Origin: Pseudomonas indica NBRC 103045 | GTDB lineage: Bacteria; Pseudomonadota; Gammaproteobacteria; Pseudomonadales; Pseudomonadaceae | DNA length: 64,000 nt | Assembly: GCF_002091635.1 (NCBI RefSeq) | Contig: NZ_BDAC01000023.1 | Span: 1 to 64,000, forward strand | Direction: 5' to 3' | Shown here: positions 1 through 9,680 of the stretch, in pieces | How the letters are laid out: the number at the start of each line of letters is the position of its first letter | Numbering within the stretch: position 1 is the stretch's first letter | The notes under the pieces: model-generated | What the model saw: the letters and a program-made list of their open reading frames with translations, nothing else | Told to the model about the DNA's origin: nothing | Databases searched by the model: none | Made by a program: the position numbers and the translations under genes

Positions 1-20
1 CCCTCGGGCCGGCTTTTTTA
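1..20 (+). terminator. Partial rho-independent terminator at the window edge
   Basis: The window opens with CCCTCGGGCCGGC followed by a run of six T. This looks like the loop and 3' arm of a GC-rich terminator whose 5' arm lies outside the window. It would end a plus-strand gene to the left, which in the Pseudomonas oriC region is expected to be gyrB (an inference from synteny), convergent with plsC. Only half of the hairpin is visible. Confidence 0.4.
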
Positions 21-37
21 TTGGTCGCTACCTTCGT

Positions 38-811
38 TCAGACAGGCGCTGCGGTATCGATCGGTACGGCGGTCGGTGGCAGGGCCCCGATTTCCCGCTG
101 GGTCTGTTCGACCCAGGCGAAGGCGCGGTCGTTGAGTTCGGCAATGGCACGTGGACCGGTGGACTCCGCATACAGCGCGGGGCCGATCACCACCTGGATG
201 ATGCCGGGGCGCTTGCTCCAGCCCTCTTTCGGCCAGAATTCGCCGGCGTTGTGGGCGATGGGCAGGACCGGCAGGTTGGCGTTGACGGCCAGTGCCGCCC
301 CTCCCCGGGAAAACTTGCCGATCTGTCCGGCCGGTACACGGGTACCTTCGGGGAACACCAGTACCCAGGCGCCCTGTTCCAGCCTTTCGTGGCCCTGCTT
401 GGCAAGTTGCTTGAGGGCTGCCTTGGGATTGCTGCGATCAATGGCGATGGGGCGCAGCAGCGCCATCGCCCAGCCGAAGAATGGGACGAACAGCAGTTCG
501 CGTTTCAGCACCTGGCTCAGAGGCTCGAAGTAACCGGAGAGGAAGAAGGTTTCCCAGGTGCTCTGATGCTTCGCCAGGATCACGCAGGGGCGCTCGGGAA
601 TGTTCTCCAGCCCTTTTATTTCATAGCGGATGCCCACCATGACGCGGGCCAGCCAGACAGCCATGCGGCACCAAGCCTGGACGATGAAGCGGTAGCGTGC
701 ACGAAACGGCAGGAAGGGCCCGATCAGGACGCTGAGAATGCCCCAGAAAAAGGCGCTGGCAGAGAGCAGGAGGTAGAACAGGAAGGTCCTGATTCGCAGG
801 GTGAAGCTCAT
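38..811 (-). CDS. plsC: 1-acyl-sn-glycerol-3-phosphate acyltransferase (PlsC family)
   Basis: This 257-residue inner-membrane enzyme should acylate lysophosphatidic acid to phosphatidic acid in phospholipid synthesis. A hydrophobic N-terminal segment (about residues 8-35) anchors it. The acyltransferase motifs are present: HQSTWE (82-87), an HX4E form of the usual HX4D, and FPEGTR (153-158). The ATG at 811 directly abuts the stop codon of gmhB, so the two genes are probably co-transcribed and translationally coupled. In P. aeruginosa the gene at this position (PA0005) is called lptA, a name that clashes with the LPS-transport gene. Paralogues of the family differ in chain-length preference, so the exact acyl donor is not settled. 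Confidence 0.88.
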   Translation of the reverse strand: MSFTLRIRTFLFYLLLSASAFFWGILSVLIGPFLPFRARYRFIVQAWCRMAVWLARVMVGIRYEIKGLENIPERPCVILAKHQSTWETFFLSGYFEPLSQVLKRELLFVPFFGWAMALLRPIAIDRSNPKAALKQLAKQGHERLEQGAWVLVFPEGTRVPAGQIGKFSRGGAALAVNANLPVLPIAHNAGEFWPKEGWSKRPGIIQVVIGPALYAESTGPRAIAELNDRAFAWVEQTQREIGALPPTAVPIDTAAPV

Positions 812-1351
812 CTATCGGTCCTTGAGCAAGTGGTCGACCACGGCGGCGAGGTCATCGAAGACCTGGGTACCCGGGGGCAGGTTGCTTTCCAGCGTGCGCA
901 AGCCCTTGCCGGTCTTCACCAAGTAGGGCGTGCCGCCCAGCATAAGCCCGGCGTGCAGATCGCGGTGACTGTCTCCGACCACGGGTACGCCCTGGAGATC
1001 GGGAAGTTCGAAATGCTCGGCGATGGTACGGAACATGCCGGGCTTCGGTTTGCGGCATTCGCAGCCGTCCTTGGGCCCATGGGGGCAATGCACGATCAGA
1101 TCGATACGCCCGCCCTGCTCCATCACCAGCTTCTGCATCTTCAGGTGCATGTCGGTGAGCATGGTCATATCGAACAGCCCGCGCGCCACGCCGGATTGGT
1201 TGGTGGCCACTGCTATCGTCCAGCCGGCCTTGGAAAGGCGCGCAATGGCTTCGATGGAACCGGGAATGGGAATCCACTCGTCCAGGTTCTTCACAAACTC
1301 ATCGGAGTCCTGGTTGATGACTCCGTCACGGTCGAGAACGATCAGTTTCAT
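812..1351 (-). CDS. gmhB: D-glycero-beta-D-manno-heptose-1,7-bisphosphate 7-phosphatase
   Basis: This 179-residue cytoplasmic HAD-superfamily phosphatase removes the C7 phosphate of heptose bisphosphate during synthesis of the ADP-heptose used for the LPS inner core. The catalytic DxD is D7/D9 in LDRDGV, T50 lies in the second HAD motif (VATNQSG), and the family's zinc loop is visible as C89, H91, C97 and C99. Length is typical for GmhB. It lies 51 bp after glyS on the same strand; that gap contains a GGGCTC/GAGCCC inverted repeat (1368-1396) but no clear T tract, so read-through from glyQS is plausible. Confidence 0.92.
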   Translation of the reverse strand: MKLIVLDRDGVINQDSDEFVKNLDEWIPIPGSIEAIARLSKAGWTIAVATNQSGVARGLFDMTMLTDMHLKMQKLVMEQGGRIDLIVHCPHGPKDGCECRKPKPGMFRTIAEHFELPDLQGVPVVGDSHRDLHAGLMLGGTPYLVKTGKGLRTLESNLPPGTQVFDDLAAVVDHLLKDR

Positions 1352-1402
1352 ACGTATTCGTGCAACGGGGCTCCAGATCTCGAAAGACCAGAGCCCGTGC
1401 TT

Positions 1403-3457
1403 TCAGCCCAGTAGCGAAATATCGGCAACGCCGAGGAACAACCCACGCAGACGCGCGAGCAACGCATAGCGGTTGGCCCGCACGGCGCTGTCTTCGGCGT
1501 TGACCAAGACTGCGTCGAAGAAGGCATCTACTGGCTCGCGCAGGCTCGCCAGGCGCTCCAGGGCCTCACGGTAGCAGCGTGCCGAGGCAAGCGGTGCCAC
1601 GGCTTCGTCAGCCGCCGCCAGGGCCTGGGCCAGGACCTTCTCGGCGGGCTCCTGAAGCAGCGAGCCGTCGACATTCACCGGAACCTCGCCTTCGAACTTG
1701 GCCAGCAGGTTGGATACGCGTTTGTTGGCGGCGGCCAGGGTTTCAGCTTCCGGCAACTGACGGAACACCTGCACGGCCTGTACGCGCTGGTCGAAGTCCA
1801 GCGCGGAGCCGGGCTGCAGTGCACGCACCGAGAGGTAGGCGGCAACGTCGATGCCTTCGTCTTCGTAACGGGCACGCAGACGGTCGAAGACGAAGTCCTG
1901 GACCTGGGCCACCAGGCCGTCCGACTTGACCTTGTCGGCGTATTGCCGGGCGGCGAATTCGAGGGCGTCGGCCAGATTCAGGTCGAGCTGCTTCTCGATC
2001 AGGATGCGCAGTACGCCGAGGGCGGCACGGCGCAGGGCGTAAGGGTCCTTGCTGCCGGTGGGAAGCATGCCGATGCCGAAGATGCCGACCAGCGTATCCA
2101 GCTTGTCGGCAACCGCCACGGCAGCGCCTGTCAGCGTGGTCGGCAGTTCGGCGCCGGCGCCGCGTGGCATGTACTGCTCGTTCAGAGCGAGGGCAACATC
2201 TTCCGGCTCGCCGTCGTTGAGGGCGTAGTAGTAGCCGGCGATGCCCTGCATTTCGGGGAACTCGCCGACCATCTCGGTGGCCAGGTCGCACTTGGACAGC
2301 AGGCCGGCGCGGGCTGCGCGCTCGGCATCGCCGCCAACACGCTCGGCGATGAACGCGGCGAGTTTGGAGACCCGCTCGGCTTTCTCGAACACCGAGCCCA
2401 GCTGCGCCTGGAATACCACGTTGGCCAGACGCTGATTGAAGCTTTCCAGCTTCTGTTTCTTGTCCTGCTTGAAGAAAAACTCGGCGTCGGTGAGGCGCGG
2501 ACGCACGACCTTCTCGTTGCCGGATACGATCTGAGCCGGGTCCTGGCTTTCGATGTTGGCCACGGTGATGAAGCGCGGCAGCAGCTTGCCCTTGGCATCC
2601 AGCAGGCAGAAGTACTTCTGGTTGTCCTGCATGGTGGAGATCAGCGCTTCCTGTGGTACTTCGAGGAAGCGTTCCTCGAAGGAGCAGACCAGCGGTACCG
2701 GCCATTCCACCAGGGCCGTCACTTCGTCCAACAGATCAGCCGGAACGATCGCACTGCCCTGCTGCGCGGCGGCCAGTTCGGCGACACGGCCAGAGATCAG
2801 CTCGCGGCGCTCGGCGAAATCGGCCAGTACATAGGCACCTCGCAGGTCTTCCAGATAGGTGGACGGACGCGAGATATGCACCTTGCCTGGACTGTGGAAA
2901 CGATGGCCACGGGACTCGCGGCCGGCCTTCTGGGCGAGGATCTCGCACTCGACGACCTGATCGCCGAACAGCATCACCAGCCACTGGGTCGGACGAACGA
3001 ACTCTTCCTTGCGTGCAGCCCAGCGCATGCGCTTGGGAATCGGCAGCTCGTTCAGTGAGGCCTCGACGATACCGGGCAATAGGCCGACGGCCGGCTGGCC
3101 GGGAATGGTCTGGCTGAATTTCAGCTTGGGTCCGCTCTTGTCGATCTGCTCCAGATCGACGCCGCATTTCTTGGCGAAACCGAGCGCAGCCTGGGTCGGG
3201 TTGCCGTTGGCGTCGAACGCGGCTTGCAGCGGCGGGCCGTCGACACTGTGGCTGCGGTCCGGTTGCTGGGTAGCCAGTTGCTCGATCAGCACGGCCAGTC
3301 GGCGCGGGGCAGCGAACACACGGGCTGACGCATAGGCCAGGCCGGCGCCCTTGAGGCCCTTCTCGATCCCGGCGAGGAAGGCGTCGCCGAGGGATTTCAG
3401 GGCTTTCGGCGGCAGCTCTTCGGTGCCCAGTTCGACGAGAAAATCTTGTGCACTCAT
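1403..3457 (-). CDS. glyS: Glycyl-tRNA synthetase beta subunit
   Basis: This 684-residue subunit of the alpha2beta2 glycyl-tRNA synthetase makes the tRNA contacts. It begins [20 protein letters not shown], the usual GlyS N-terminus, and has the conserved [20 protein letters not shown] region and the central HD-like domain. Full length for the family. Its ATG (3455-3457) overlaps the TGA of glyQ in an ATGA, so the two subunits are translationally coupled, which fits a fixed stoichiometry. Confidence 0.97.
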   Translation of the reverse strand: MSAQDFLVELGTEELPPKALKSLGDAFLAGIEKGLKGAGLAYASARVFAAPRRLAVLIEQLATQQPDRSHSVDGPPLQAAFDANGNPTQAALGFAKKCGVDLEQIDKSGPKLKFSQTIPGQPAVGLLPGIVEASLNELPIPKRMRWAARKEEFVRPTQWLVMLFGDQVVECEILAQKAGRESRGHRFHSPGKVHISRPSTYLEDLRGAYVLADFAERRELISGRVAELAAAQQGSAIVPADLLDEVTALVEWPVPLVCSFEERFLEVPQEALISTMQDNQKYFCLLDAKGKLLPRFITVANIESQDPAQIVSGNEKVVRPRLTDAEFFFKQDKKQKLESFNQRLANVVFQAQLGSVFEKAERVSKLAAFIAERVGGDAERAARAGLLSKCDLATEMVGEFPEMQGIAGYYYALNDGEPEDVALALNEQYMPRGAGAELPTTLTGAAVAVADKLDTLVGIFGIGMLPTGSKDPYALRRAALGVLRILIEKQLDLNLADALEFAARQYADKVKSDGLVAQVQDFVFDRLRARYEDEGIDVAAYLSVRALQPGSALDFDQRVQAVQVFRQLPEAETLAAANKRVSNLLAKFEGEVPVNVDGSLLQEPAEKVLAQALAAADEAVAPLASARCYREALERLASLREPVDAFFDAVLVNAEDSAVRANRYALLARLRGLFLGVADISLLG

Positions 3458-4404
3458 TCCGCGGCCTCCTTCAGCTTGGCCATCACTTCTTCACGCAATT
3501 CGGGGGTGGCCATGGGGAAGCCGAGGCGGGCGCGCGCCTGCAGGTAGCTCTGCGCCACCGCGCGGGCCAGGGTGCGCACGCGCAGGATATAGCGCTGTCG
3601 CTCGGTCACCGAAATGGCACGGCGTGCATCCAGCAGGTTGAAGGTGTGGGAGGCCTTCAGCACCATTTCATAGGTCGGCAACGGCAGTTGCAGCTCGATC
3701 AGGCGGTTGGCTTCCGACTCGTAGAAATCGAACAGGCGGAACAGCTCCGGCACGTTGGCATGCTCGAAGTTGTAGGTGGACTGTTCCACTTCGTTCTGGT
3801 GGAACACGTCGCCGTAAGTAACGGTACCGAACGGGCCATCGGTCCAGATCAGGTCGTAGACCGAGTCGACGCCCTGCAGGTACATGGCCAGGCGTTCCAG
3901 GCCATAGGTGATCTCGCCGGTCACCGGATAGCACTCGATGCCGCCGACTTGCTGGAAGTAGGTGAACTGGGTGACTTCCATGCCGTTCAGCCAGATCTCC
4001 CAGCCCAGGCCCCAGGCGCCGAGCGTCGGCGATTCCCAGTTGTCTTCGACGAAGCGGATGTCATGGACCAGCGGGTCGATGCCGATGGCCTTCAGCGAGC
4101 CCAGGTACAGCTCCTGGAAGTTCTCCGGGTTCGGCTTGAGCACCACCTGGAACTGGTAATAGTGCTGCAGGCGGTTGGGGTTTTCGCCATAGCGGCCGTC
4201 GGCTGGGCGACGGGAAGGCTGCACGTAGGCGGCGTTCCAGATTTCCGGGCCGATGGCGCGGAGGAAAGTGGCGGTGTGGAAGGTACCGGCGCCTACTTCC
4301 ATGTCGTAGGGCTGGAGCACCACGCAGCCCTGCTCGGCCCAATACTGCTGGAGGGCCAGGATCAGGTCTTGGAAGGTGCGCACGGCGGGCGTAGTCTGGC
4401 TCAC
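3454..4404 (-). CDS. glyQ: Glycyl-tRNA synthetase alpha subunit
   Basis: This 316-residue class II synthetase catalytic subunit activates glycine and charges tRNA-Gly together with GlyS. It starts [19 protein letters not shown] and contains the invariant stretches [26 protein letters not shown] and [16 protein letters not shown]. Full length. It is the first gene of a glyQ-glyS(-gmhB-plsC) run and diverges from tag; the 117-bp gap to tag should hold both promoters. Confidence 0.97.
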   Translation of the reverse strand: MSQTTPAVRTFQDLILALQQYWAEQGCVVLQPYDMEVGAGTFHTATFLRAIGPEIWNAAYVQPSRRPADGRYGENPNRLQHYYQFQVVLKPNPENFQELYLGSLKAIGIDPLVHDIRFVEDNWESPTLGAWGLGWEIWLNGMEVTQFTYFQQVGGIECYPVTGEITYGLERLAMYLQGVDSVYDLIWTDGPFGTVTYGDVFHQNEVEQSTYNFEHANVPELFRLFDFYESEANRLIELQLPLPTYEMVLKASHTFNLLDARRAISVTERQRYILRVRTLARAVAQSYLQARARLGFPMATPELREEVMAKLKEAAE

Positions 4405-4521
4405 GAATTTTCACCTGTGCTGGAGCTGGGAAGCGACGGGCGTATCCCAGCCGCTTCGTCGACGTCATAAAGCGCCGAAGTATACCCGATTAAACCTCGC
4501 CTCTACCGCATGGAAAGCCTT

Positions 4522-5070
4522 ATGCCACGCTGCTTCTGGTGTACCGATGATCCTCTCTACATGGCCTATCACGACGAGGAATGGGGCGTGCCGCAACGCG
4601 ACCCCGGCAAGTTGTTCGAGTTGCTCCTGCTGGAGGGCTTCCAGGCTGGACTGTCCTGGATCACTGTGCTGAAGAAGCGCGAGCGCTATCGTGAAGTCCT
4701 GTTCGGTTTCGATCCCGCCCGTCTGGCCGCGATGAGCGATGCCGAGATCGAGGAGCGGATGCAGGACCCCGGCATCATCCGCAACCGCCTGAAACTCAAT
4801 GCCGCACGGCAGAACGCCCGGGCCTGGCTGGAACTGGAAGACCCGGTCGAGCTGCTCTGGTCCTTCGTCGGTGGTGAGCCGAAGATCAACCGTTTCCGCG
4901 ACCGCTCCGAAGTGCCAGCGGTGACGCCCGAAGCCGAGGCCATGAGCAAGGCATTGAAGAAAAAGGGATTTACCTTCGTCGGCCCGACCATCTGCTACGC
5001 CTACATGCAGGCGGCCGGCATGGTGATGGACCATACCCAGGATTGCGATCGCTACGCGGCACTCGGGTAG
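4522..5070 (+). CDS. tag: DNA-3-methyladenine glycosylase I
   Basis: This 182-residue cytoplasmic base-excision enzyme removes 3-methyladenine from alkylated DNA. The family's zinc site is intact: C4, H17 and, near the C-terminus, H171 and C175. The conserved YHDEEWGVP and FQAGLSWITVL stretches are present. An ATG four codons upstream (4510) is possible, but GGAAAG lies just before 4522 and family members begin MxRC, so 4522 is preferred. It diverges from glyQ. Confidence 0.93.
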   Translation: MPRCFWCTDDPLYMAYHDEEWGVPQRDPGKLFELLLLEGFQAGLSWITVLKKRERYREVLFGFDPARLAAMSDAEIEERMQDPGIIRNRLKLNAARQNARAWLELEDPVELLWSFVGGEPKINRFRDRSEVPAVTPEAEAMSKALKKKGFTFVGPTICYAYMQAAGMVMDHTQDCDRYAALG

Positions 5071-5152
5071 GGAGCGCGACCGGAAGCCCGTTCAGGTCGC
5101 GGACGATCCGTTACAATGGCCGCCTTTTTTCGACATCTTCCGGGAGTTCGCT

Positions 5153-6040
5153 GTGGAGAAGTTCAAGGGCGCGCTGGTCGTGGGTTTTCTGCGCCTCTTC
5201 GCGCTGTTGCCCTGGCGCGTGGTGCAGGCGGTCGGTGCGGCGCTCGGCTGGCTGATGTGGCGCCTGCCGAACCGGTCACGCGAGGTTGCGCGCATCAACT
5301 TGGAAAAATGCTTTCCGGAGCTGGAAAAATCCGCCTTGGAAGACCTGTTGCGCCGCAGCCTGATGGATATCGGCCGGACGCTCACCGAAAGCGCCTGCGC
5401 CTGGATCTGGCCAGCGGAAAAGTCCCTGCGCCTGGTGCGCGACGTGGAGGGGCTCGAAGTCCTGCATTCCGCGTTGGCGTCCGGCAAGGGCGTGGTCGGC
5501 ATCACTAGCCACCTGGGTAATTGGGAAGTGCTGAATCACTTCTATTGCTCGCAGTGCAAACCCATCATCTTCTACCGCCCGCCGAAGCTGAAGGCGGTGG
5601 ACGAATTGCTGCAGAAGCAGCGCGTGCAGATGGGTAACCGGGTCGCCCCTTCCACCAAGGAAGGCATCCTCAGCGTCATCAAGGAAGTCCGCAAGGGCGG
5701 CGCCGTGGGCATTCCCGCCGATCCGGAACCGAGCCGGTCCAGCGGTGTGTTCGTGCCCTTCTGCGCCATCCAGGCGCTGACCAGCAAATTCGTGCCCGGC
5801 ATGCTTGCGGGGGGCAAGGCGGTTGGTGTGTTCCTCCATGCTGTTCGTCTGCCGGACGGCTCGGGCTATAAGGTGATCCTCGAAGCCGCGCCGGAAGCGA
5901 TGTACAGCGACGACACCGAAACCGCCGTGGCGGCCATGAGCGGCGTGATCGAAAAGTACGTGCGGGCCTATCCGAGCCAGTACATGTGGACGATGAAACG
6001 TTTCAAGAAACGCCCGGACGGCGAGAAAAAGTGGTACTGA
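5153..6040 (+). CDS. Lipid A late acyltransferase (LpxL/HtrB family)
   Basis: This 295-residue inner-membrane enzyme should transfer a secondary (2-hydroxy)laurate chain to lipid A precursor. It has an N-terminal hydrophobic segment and the family's HX4E motif as HLGNWE (H120, E125). The end ...YMWTMKRFKKRPDGEKKWY is typical of the family. The start is GTG at 5153, preceded by CGGGAG. In P. aeruginosa the orthologue is PA0011 (HtrB1), one of two paralogues that acylate different positions; which site this one modifies cannot be read from sequence. Confidence 0.9.
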   Translation: MEKFKGALVVGFLRLFALLPWRVVQAVGAALGWLMWRLPNRSREVARINLEKCFPELEKSALEDLLRRSLMDIGRTLTESACAWIWPAEKSLRLVRDVEGLEVLHSALASGKGVVGITSHLGNWEVLNHFYCSQCKPIIFYRPPKLKAVDELLQKQRVQMGNRVAPSTKEGILSVIKEVRKGGAVGIPADPEPSRSSGVFVPFCAIQALTSKFVPGMLAGGKAVGVFLHAVRLPDGSGYKVILEAAPEAMYSDDTETAVAAMSGVIEKYVRAYPSQYMWTMKRFKKRPDGEKKWY

Positions 6041-6046
6041 GGGCCG

Positions 6047-6063
6047 GCCAACCCAGGGTTGGC
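6047..6063. repeat. Perfect inverted repeat after the lpxL-type gene
   Basis: GCCAACCC, one base, then GGGTTGGC, located 6 bp after the lpxL-type stop codon. It could fold as a hairpin, but no T tract follows. It may be a processing or rho-dependent terminator structure ahead of the PilZ gene. Confidence 0.45.
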
Positions 6064-6122
6064 TAGCCTGCGCCGTGTAATTGAGGTATTAACCGCTAAC
6101 TTCCACGGATGGCAGCCCAGCC

Positions 6123-6398
6123 ATGGCCAACCAGCGACAGTTCCCCCGTACACCGATGAAATGCCGCATCAAGATCAGCCACCCGAGCTTCGGCGAGCTG
6201 ATCGCCCAGACTCGTGACCTGTCGGACGGCGGTGTCTACGTCCGACACCCCGAACTCGCTGCGCTGGAACCCGGCAGCCAGGTCACCGGCCAGGTGCAGG
6301 ACCTGCCCATCGAAGCACCGATCCTGCAGATGGAAGTGATGCGGGTCGACGCCGAGGGTGCCGGCCTGCGCTTTCTCGGTGCCGATGAGTCTCACTGA
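6123..6398 (+). CDS. PilZ-domain c-di-GMP receptor
   Basis: This 91-residue stand-alone PilZ domain carries both c-di-GMP ligand motifs: RQFPR (RxxxR, residues 5-9) near the N-terminus and DLSDGG (D/NxSxxG) about 25 residues later. It is a small cytoplasmic protein expected to report c-di-GMP levels to an unknown partner. PAO1 has a PilZ gene at the same place (PA0012, from memory). Its stop codon overlaps the convergent ehuA stop by a few bases, so the ectoine island begins exactly at the 3' end of this gene. Confidence 0.9.
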   Translation: MANQRQFPRTPMKCRIKISHPSFGELIAQTRDLSDGGVYVRHPELAALEPGSQVTGQVQDLPIEAPILQMEVMRVDAEGAGLRFLGADESH

Positions 6399-7171
6399 GC
6401 TTCGTTCACCGCGCTGAGAAAACAGCGTGTGCGATCTTCCCGGGGGTTGCCGAAAAGCTCCGCCGGTGTGCCCTGCTCATGAATGCGGCCCTGATGAAAA
6501 AAGCAGATACGATCGGCGAATTCGCGCGCGAAGCCCATCTGGTGGGTGACCATCAGCATGGTCAGGCTGTGCTCGGCACCGAGTCGGCGGATCACGCTGA
6601 GCACTTCGCCGCATAACTCCGGGTCGAGCGCCGAGGTCACTTCGTCGAACAGCATTACTTTGGGTCGCATCGCCAGCGCGCGGGCAATGGCCACGCGCTG
6701 TTGCTGGCCACCGGAGAGCTGCGAGGGGTAATGATCGTGCTTTTCGCCGAGGCCGACCATGTCCAGCAGCTCGCATGCCCGCTCGCGGGCTTCCTTCCTG
6801 TCCAGGCCGAGCACCTGCACTGGCGCTTCCATCACGTTCTGCAAGGCGCTCATGTGCGGAAAGAGGTTGAAGCTCTGGAACACCATGCCGATCTTCCCGC
6901 GTACCTTCCGCTGGTGGCGTGCGTTGGCGCGCACCAGGCGGCCGTCCCGGGCAGGCATGTGGGTGAGGGGTTCGTCATCGACGGTAATGATGCCTTCATC
7001 GATGTCCTCGAGGGTCATCAGGGCTCGCAGCAGGGTCGACTTGCCCGAGCCGCTGGGCCCGATGATGGCGACCTTTTCCCCGGCTTCCACGTCCAGGTTG
7101 AGGTTGTTCAGCACGGTCAGGTTGCCGTAGCGCTTGGTGACGTCGGTGAAGCGGACGATGGGTTGTGGCAT
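6392..7171 (-). CDS. ehuA: Ectoine/hydroxyectoine ABC importer, ATPase
   Basis: This 259-residue ATPase of the polar amino-acid importer family energises uptake through EhuCD. Walker A is GPSGSGKST, the signature is LSGGQQQR, Walker B is VMLFDEVTSALD and the switch His is in MLMVTHQMGFA. The start at 7171 follows AGGGAG with good spacing; a TTG five codons upstream is less likely. It is the last gene of ehuBCDA, 43 bp after ehuD. The substrate assignment rests on the neighbouring enuR-eut-doe genes, because the ATPase alone could serve any polar amino-acid importer. Confidence 0.85.
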   Translation of the reverse strand: MPQPIVRFTDVTKRYGNLTVLNNLNLDVEAGEKVAIIGPSGSGKSTLLRALMTLEDIDEGIITVDDEPLTHMPARDGRLVRANARHQRKVRGKIGMVFQSFNLFPHMSALQNVMEAPVQVLGLDRKEARERACELLDMVGLGEKHDHYPSQLSGGQQQRVAIARALAMRPKVMLFDEVTSALDPELCGEVLSVIRRLGAEHSLTMLMVTHQMGFAREFADRICFFHQGRIHEQGTPAELFGNPREDRTRCFLSAVNEAQ

Positions 7172-7214
7172 GGCTTTCTCCCTCAACGGTCAGCAAGGTG
7201 CAGGGAAGTCGGAT

Positions 7215-7877
7215 TCATCGGGGGGCCAGCTCCAGGCGCCCTTCCAGCCGACGTACGAACCAGGCGAGGCCGAGGCTGAGAATCAGGAAGAACAGGCCGA
7301 CCATGGTGATCGGTTCCAGATAGCGGAAGCTCTCCGAACCGATGTTCTTGGCCTGTTGCATGATCTCCACCACCGTGATGGCAGACAGCACCGGCGTGTC
7401 TTTCAGCATCGCTACCAGGTAGTTGCCCAGTGCCGGCAGGATCGGGCGCAGGGCCTGCGGCAGGATGATGTCGCGGTATGCGGTCAGTGGCGCCATGTTC
7501 AAGGCGGTCACGGCTTCCCACTGGCCGCGCGGTACGGCATCCAGCCCGGCACGATAGACCTCGGCGGTATAGCAGGCGTAATGCAGGGCGATACCGAGGA
7601 TGCCCGCCTGCATCGCAGTGAGGTTGAGGCCGTAGTTGGGAAAGACGTAGAACAGGAAATACACCTGGATCAGCAGCGGTGTGCTGCGGATGAACTCGAT
7701 CAACCCCGCGACCGGCCAGGACAGCCACAGGTGGCGGCTGCGTCGGCCGATGGCCAGCAGCAGGCCGGCCGCGACGGCAATGGCGAAACCGAGCAGGGTG
7801 ATCGTCAGGGTATTCAGGGAAGCACGCAGCAGGTCGGGCAGGATATGCCAGGCGAAGGACCAGTCGAACAGGTTCAT
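7215..7877 (-). CDS. ehuD: Ectoine/hydroxyectoine ABC importer, permease
   Basis: This 220-residue membrane permease of the HisMQ family has several hydrophobic segments and the EAA loop (GLDAVPRGQWEAVTALNMAP...ILPQALRPILPALGN) that docks on the ATPase. Its ATG overlaps the ehuC stop as ATGA, indicating coupled translation of the heterodimeric channel. The ligand is inferred from context. Confidence 0.85.
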   Translation of the reverse strand: MNLFDWSFAWHILPDLLRASLNTLTITLLGFAIAVAAGLLLAIGRRSRHLWLSWPVAGLIEFIRSTPLLIQVYFLFYVFPNYGLNLTAMQAGILGIALHYACYTAEVYRAGLDAVPRGQWEAVTALNMAPLTAYRDIILPQALRPILPALGNYLVAMLKDTPVLSAITVVEIMQQAKNIGSESFRYLEPITMVGLFFLILSLGLAWFVRRLEGRLELAPR

Positions 7878-8533
7878 GACAGGCCCCCTTGCATCCGGCC
7901 GCGGCTCAGGCGGCGTTCCAGCATGCGCATGCCGAGGTTGATGACCTGCGCCAGGAGGAAATACAGCAGCAGCGTCAGGGCGAAGATTTCCAGGGTCATG
8001 AAGGTCGCCTGGTCCAGTTGTCGGGCACGGAACGCCAGGTCGGACAGGGTGATGAGCGATACCAGCGAAGTATTTTTCAGCAGCTCGATGAGCAGATTGG
8101 TGCCGGGAGGAATGGCCGCCAGCAGCGCCTGCGGCAGGACGATCCGGTAGAAGCGCTTGAACGGGCTCATGTTCAACGCCTGGCAGGCCTCGTACTGCCC
8201 CTTGGCCACCGAGCGGATGGCGCCCCGCATGACTTCTGCCCCGTAGGCGCCGATGTGCAGGCCCAGGCCGAGGATGGCCACGGCGAAGGCACTCATCTCA
8301 ATATTGAATGGCGGCATCGGCAGAACGAAGTAGAGCCAGAACAGTTGCACCAGCAGGGACGTGCCGCGGAACACCTCGATGTAGGTGATCGCCAGCCAGC
8401 GTAACGCGGGGACCGACGAAAGCCGGCCGAGTGCGGCGACGATGGCCGATACGATGGCCAGCAGCGAACCCCAGAACGTTACCTGGACCGTCATCCAGGC
8501 GCCTTGCAGCAGAAGGGGAATCAATTCATTCAT
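7874..8533 (-). CDS. ehuC: Ectoine/hydroxyectoine ABC importer, permease
   Basis: This 219-residue HisMQ-family permease is the partner of EhuD. The EAA loop is visible (AIRSVAKGQYEACQALNMSP...VLPQALLAAIPPGTN), and the protein has hydrophobic spans at about residues 15-35, 50-75, 80-105 and near the C-terminus. It begins at ATG 8533, 62 bp after ehuB, and overlaps ehuD by 4 bp. Confidence 0.85.
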   Translation of the reverse strand: MNELIPLLLQGAWMTVQVTFWGSLLAIVSAIVAALGRLSSVPALRWLAITYIEVFRGTSLLVQLFWLYFVLPMPPFNIEMSAFAVAILGLGLHIGAYGAEVMRGAIRSVAKGQYEACQALNMSPFKRFYRIVLPQALLAAIPPGTNLLIELLKNTSLVSLITLSDLAFRARQLDQATFMTLEIFALTLLLYFLLAQVINLGMRMLERRLSRGRMQGGLS

Positions 8534-8595
8534 AACGCGTACCGATCAGGGCATGGCGAGCCGCAGGGAAAGCGCCCGCGAGGGGCGCCGGTGCT

Positions 8596-9450
8596 TCACT
8601 GCCCGCACAGCTCGGCGGCGGTCTTGTCGGTGAGGTTGGAGCGGTCGAAGCCGAATGGCTCGACGGTTTTCAGGTGCTCCTCGCTGCCGAGCCATTTCTT
8701 CAGCTCTTCGTTGACCGCGTCGCGAAGTGCCTTGTCCTCCGGGCGGAACGCCAGGGCGCCATAGCCGGTATGGGCCGGGTCGTCCTTGAACTCGGCGATG
8801 GCCTCCACCTTGTCGCCGCCCTTCTGGGCCAAGCCCTTCATGGTCAGCTGAGTGCCCACGGCGGCATCGGCGCGACCGCTGCGCACCGCTTGCAACTGGG
8901 CGGTGGTATCCGGCACCTGGAGGATCTGCTCGTCCTTGATACCTGCCTCCCGGGCGTAGCCGAGGTTCACCGTGCCGGACATGATCGCCAGCTTCACGTC
9001 GGGGTTGCCTGCGATATCCGCGTAGCTGCCGAGCTTCTTCGGGTTGCCCTTGGCGACCAACAGGGTATCCGGCAACTGATAGTGCGGATCGGTGAACACC
9101 ACCTGTTTGCAGCGTTCGGGAGTGATGTACATGCCGGCGGCGATCAGGTCGAAACGTCCGGCGCGCAGGCCGGGAATCAGCGAGCCCCATTCGGTCAGTA
9201 CCGGCTCGACGGTCTTGATGCCCATGCGCTCGAACACCTTACGCACGATCTCCGGCGATTCGCCGGTCACACTGCCGTCGAGCGCGGTGTAGGCGAATGG
9301 CGTTTCGTTGGCATAGCCGATGCGGACGCTGCTGGTTTCCTTGACCTTCGCCAGGGTATCGGCCTGCGCCAGGCAGCCGGCGAAGGCAATGCCGAGCGCG
9401 CCGAGGGCGACAGTCAGGCGACGGTAGGTGGTGGGAATGACGCGGCTCAT
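8596..9450 (-). CDS. ehuB: Ectoine/hydroxyectoine-binding periplasmic protein
   Basis: This 284-residue family-3 solute-binding protein delivers ligand to EhuCDA. It has a signal peptide (positively charged MSRVIPTTYRR, then a hydrophobic core ending near AQA-DTLA at about residue 30) followed by the SBP_bac_3 fold, with VRIGYANETPFAY as the start of the first lobe. AGGAG precedes the ATG. It is the first gene of the importer operon and diverges from enuR across a 230-bp regulatory gap. Confidence 0.86.
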   Translation of the reverse strand: MSRVIPTTYRRLTVALGALGIAFAGCLAQADTLAKVKETSSVRIGYANETPFAYTALDGSVTGESPEIVRKVFERMGIKTVEPVLTEWGSLIPGLRAGRFDLIAAGMYITPERCKQVVFTDPHYQLPDTLLVAKGNPKKLGSYADIAGNPDVKLAIMSGTVNLGYAREAGIKDEQILQVPDTTAQLQAVRSGRADAAVGTQLTMKGLAQKGGDKVEAIAEFKDDPAHTGYGALAFRPEDKALRDAVNEELKKWLGSEEHLKTVEPFGFDRSNLTDKTAAELCGQ

Positions 9451-9605
9451 CGTGAATCTCCTGTTTTATTGTGGGCCCGCCAAAGGGCGGAACGCTGTGT
9501 TAGGAGGCAGAGTGAAAGAGCGCTGGGCGGGGATTTTGTTCTCGTTTCGTCATTGGGATTTCCCGACCCTGGGCCGAGCATACAAAAGCGGGTTTCGTCG
9601 TGGTA

Positions 9606-9619
9606 TTGCACTAGGACAA
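9606..9619. promoter_or_regulatory. Candidate EnuR operator 1 (CTAGGAC motif) between ehuB and enuR
   Basis: TTGCACTAGGACAA lies in the divergent ehuB/enuR gap. The core ACTAGGAC is found again, in the opposite orientation, before eutB (11125-11131). A shared motif in two promoters of one catabolic regulon next to a MocR-type regulator suggests an operator. The motif is seen in the sequence; the binding protein is inferred. Confidence 0.45.
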
Positions 9620-9680
9620 TTGAAGGAGGCCCCGGGACGCGGGATGCTGTGCGCCAGTCAAGCCACTACGGGGTGCGAGG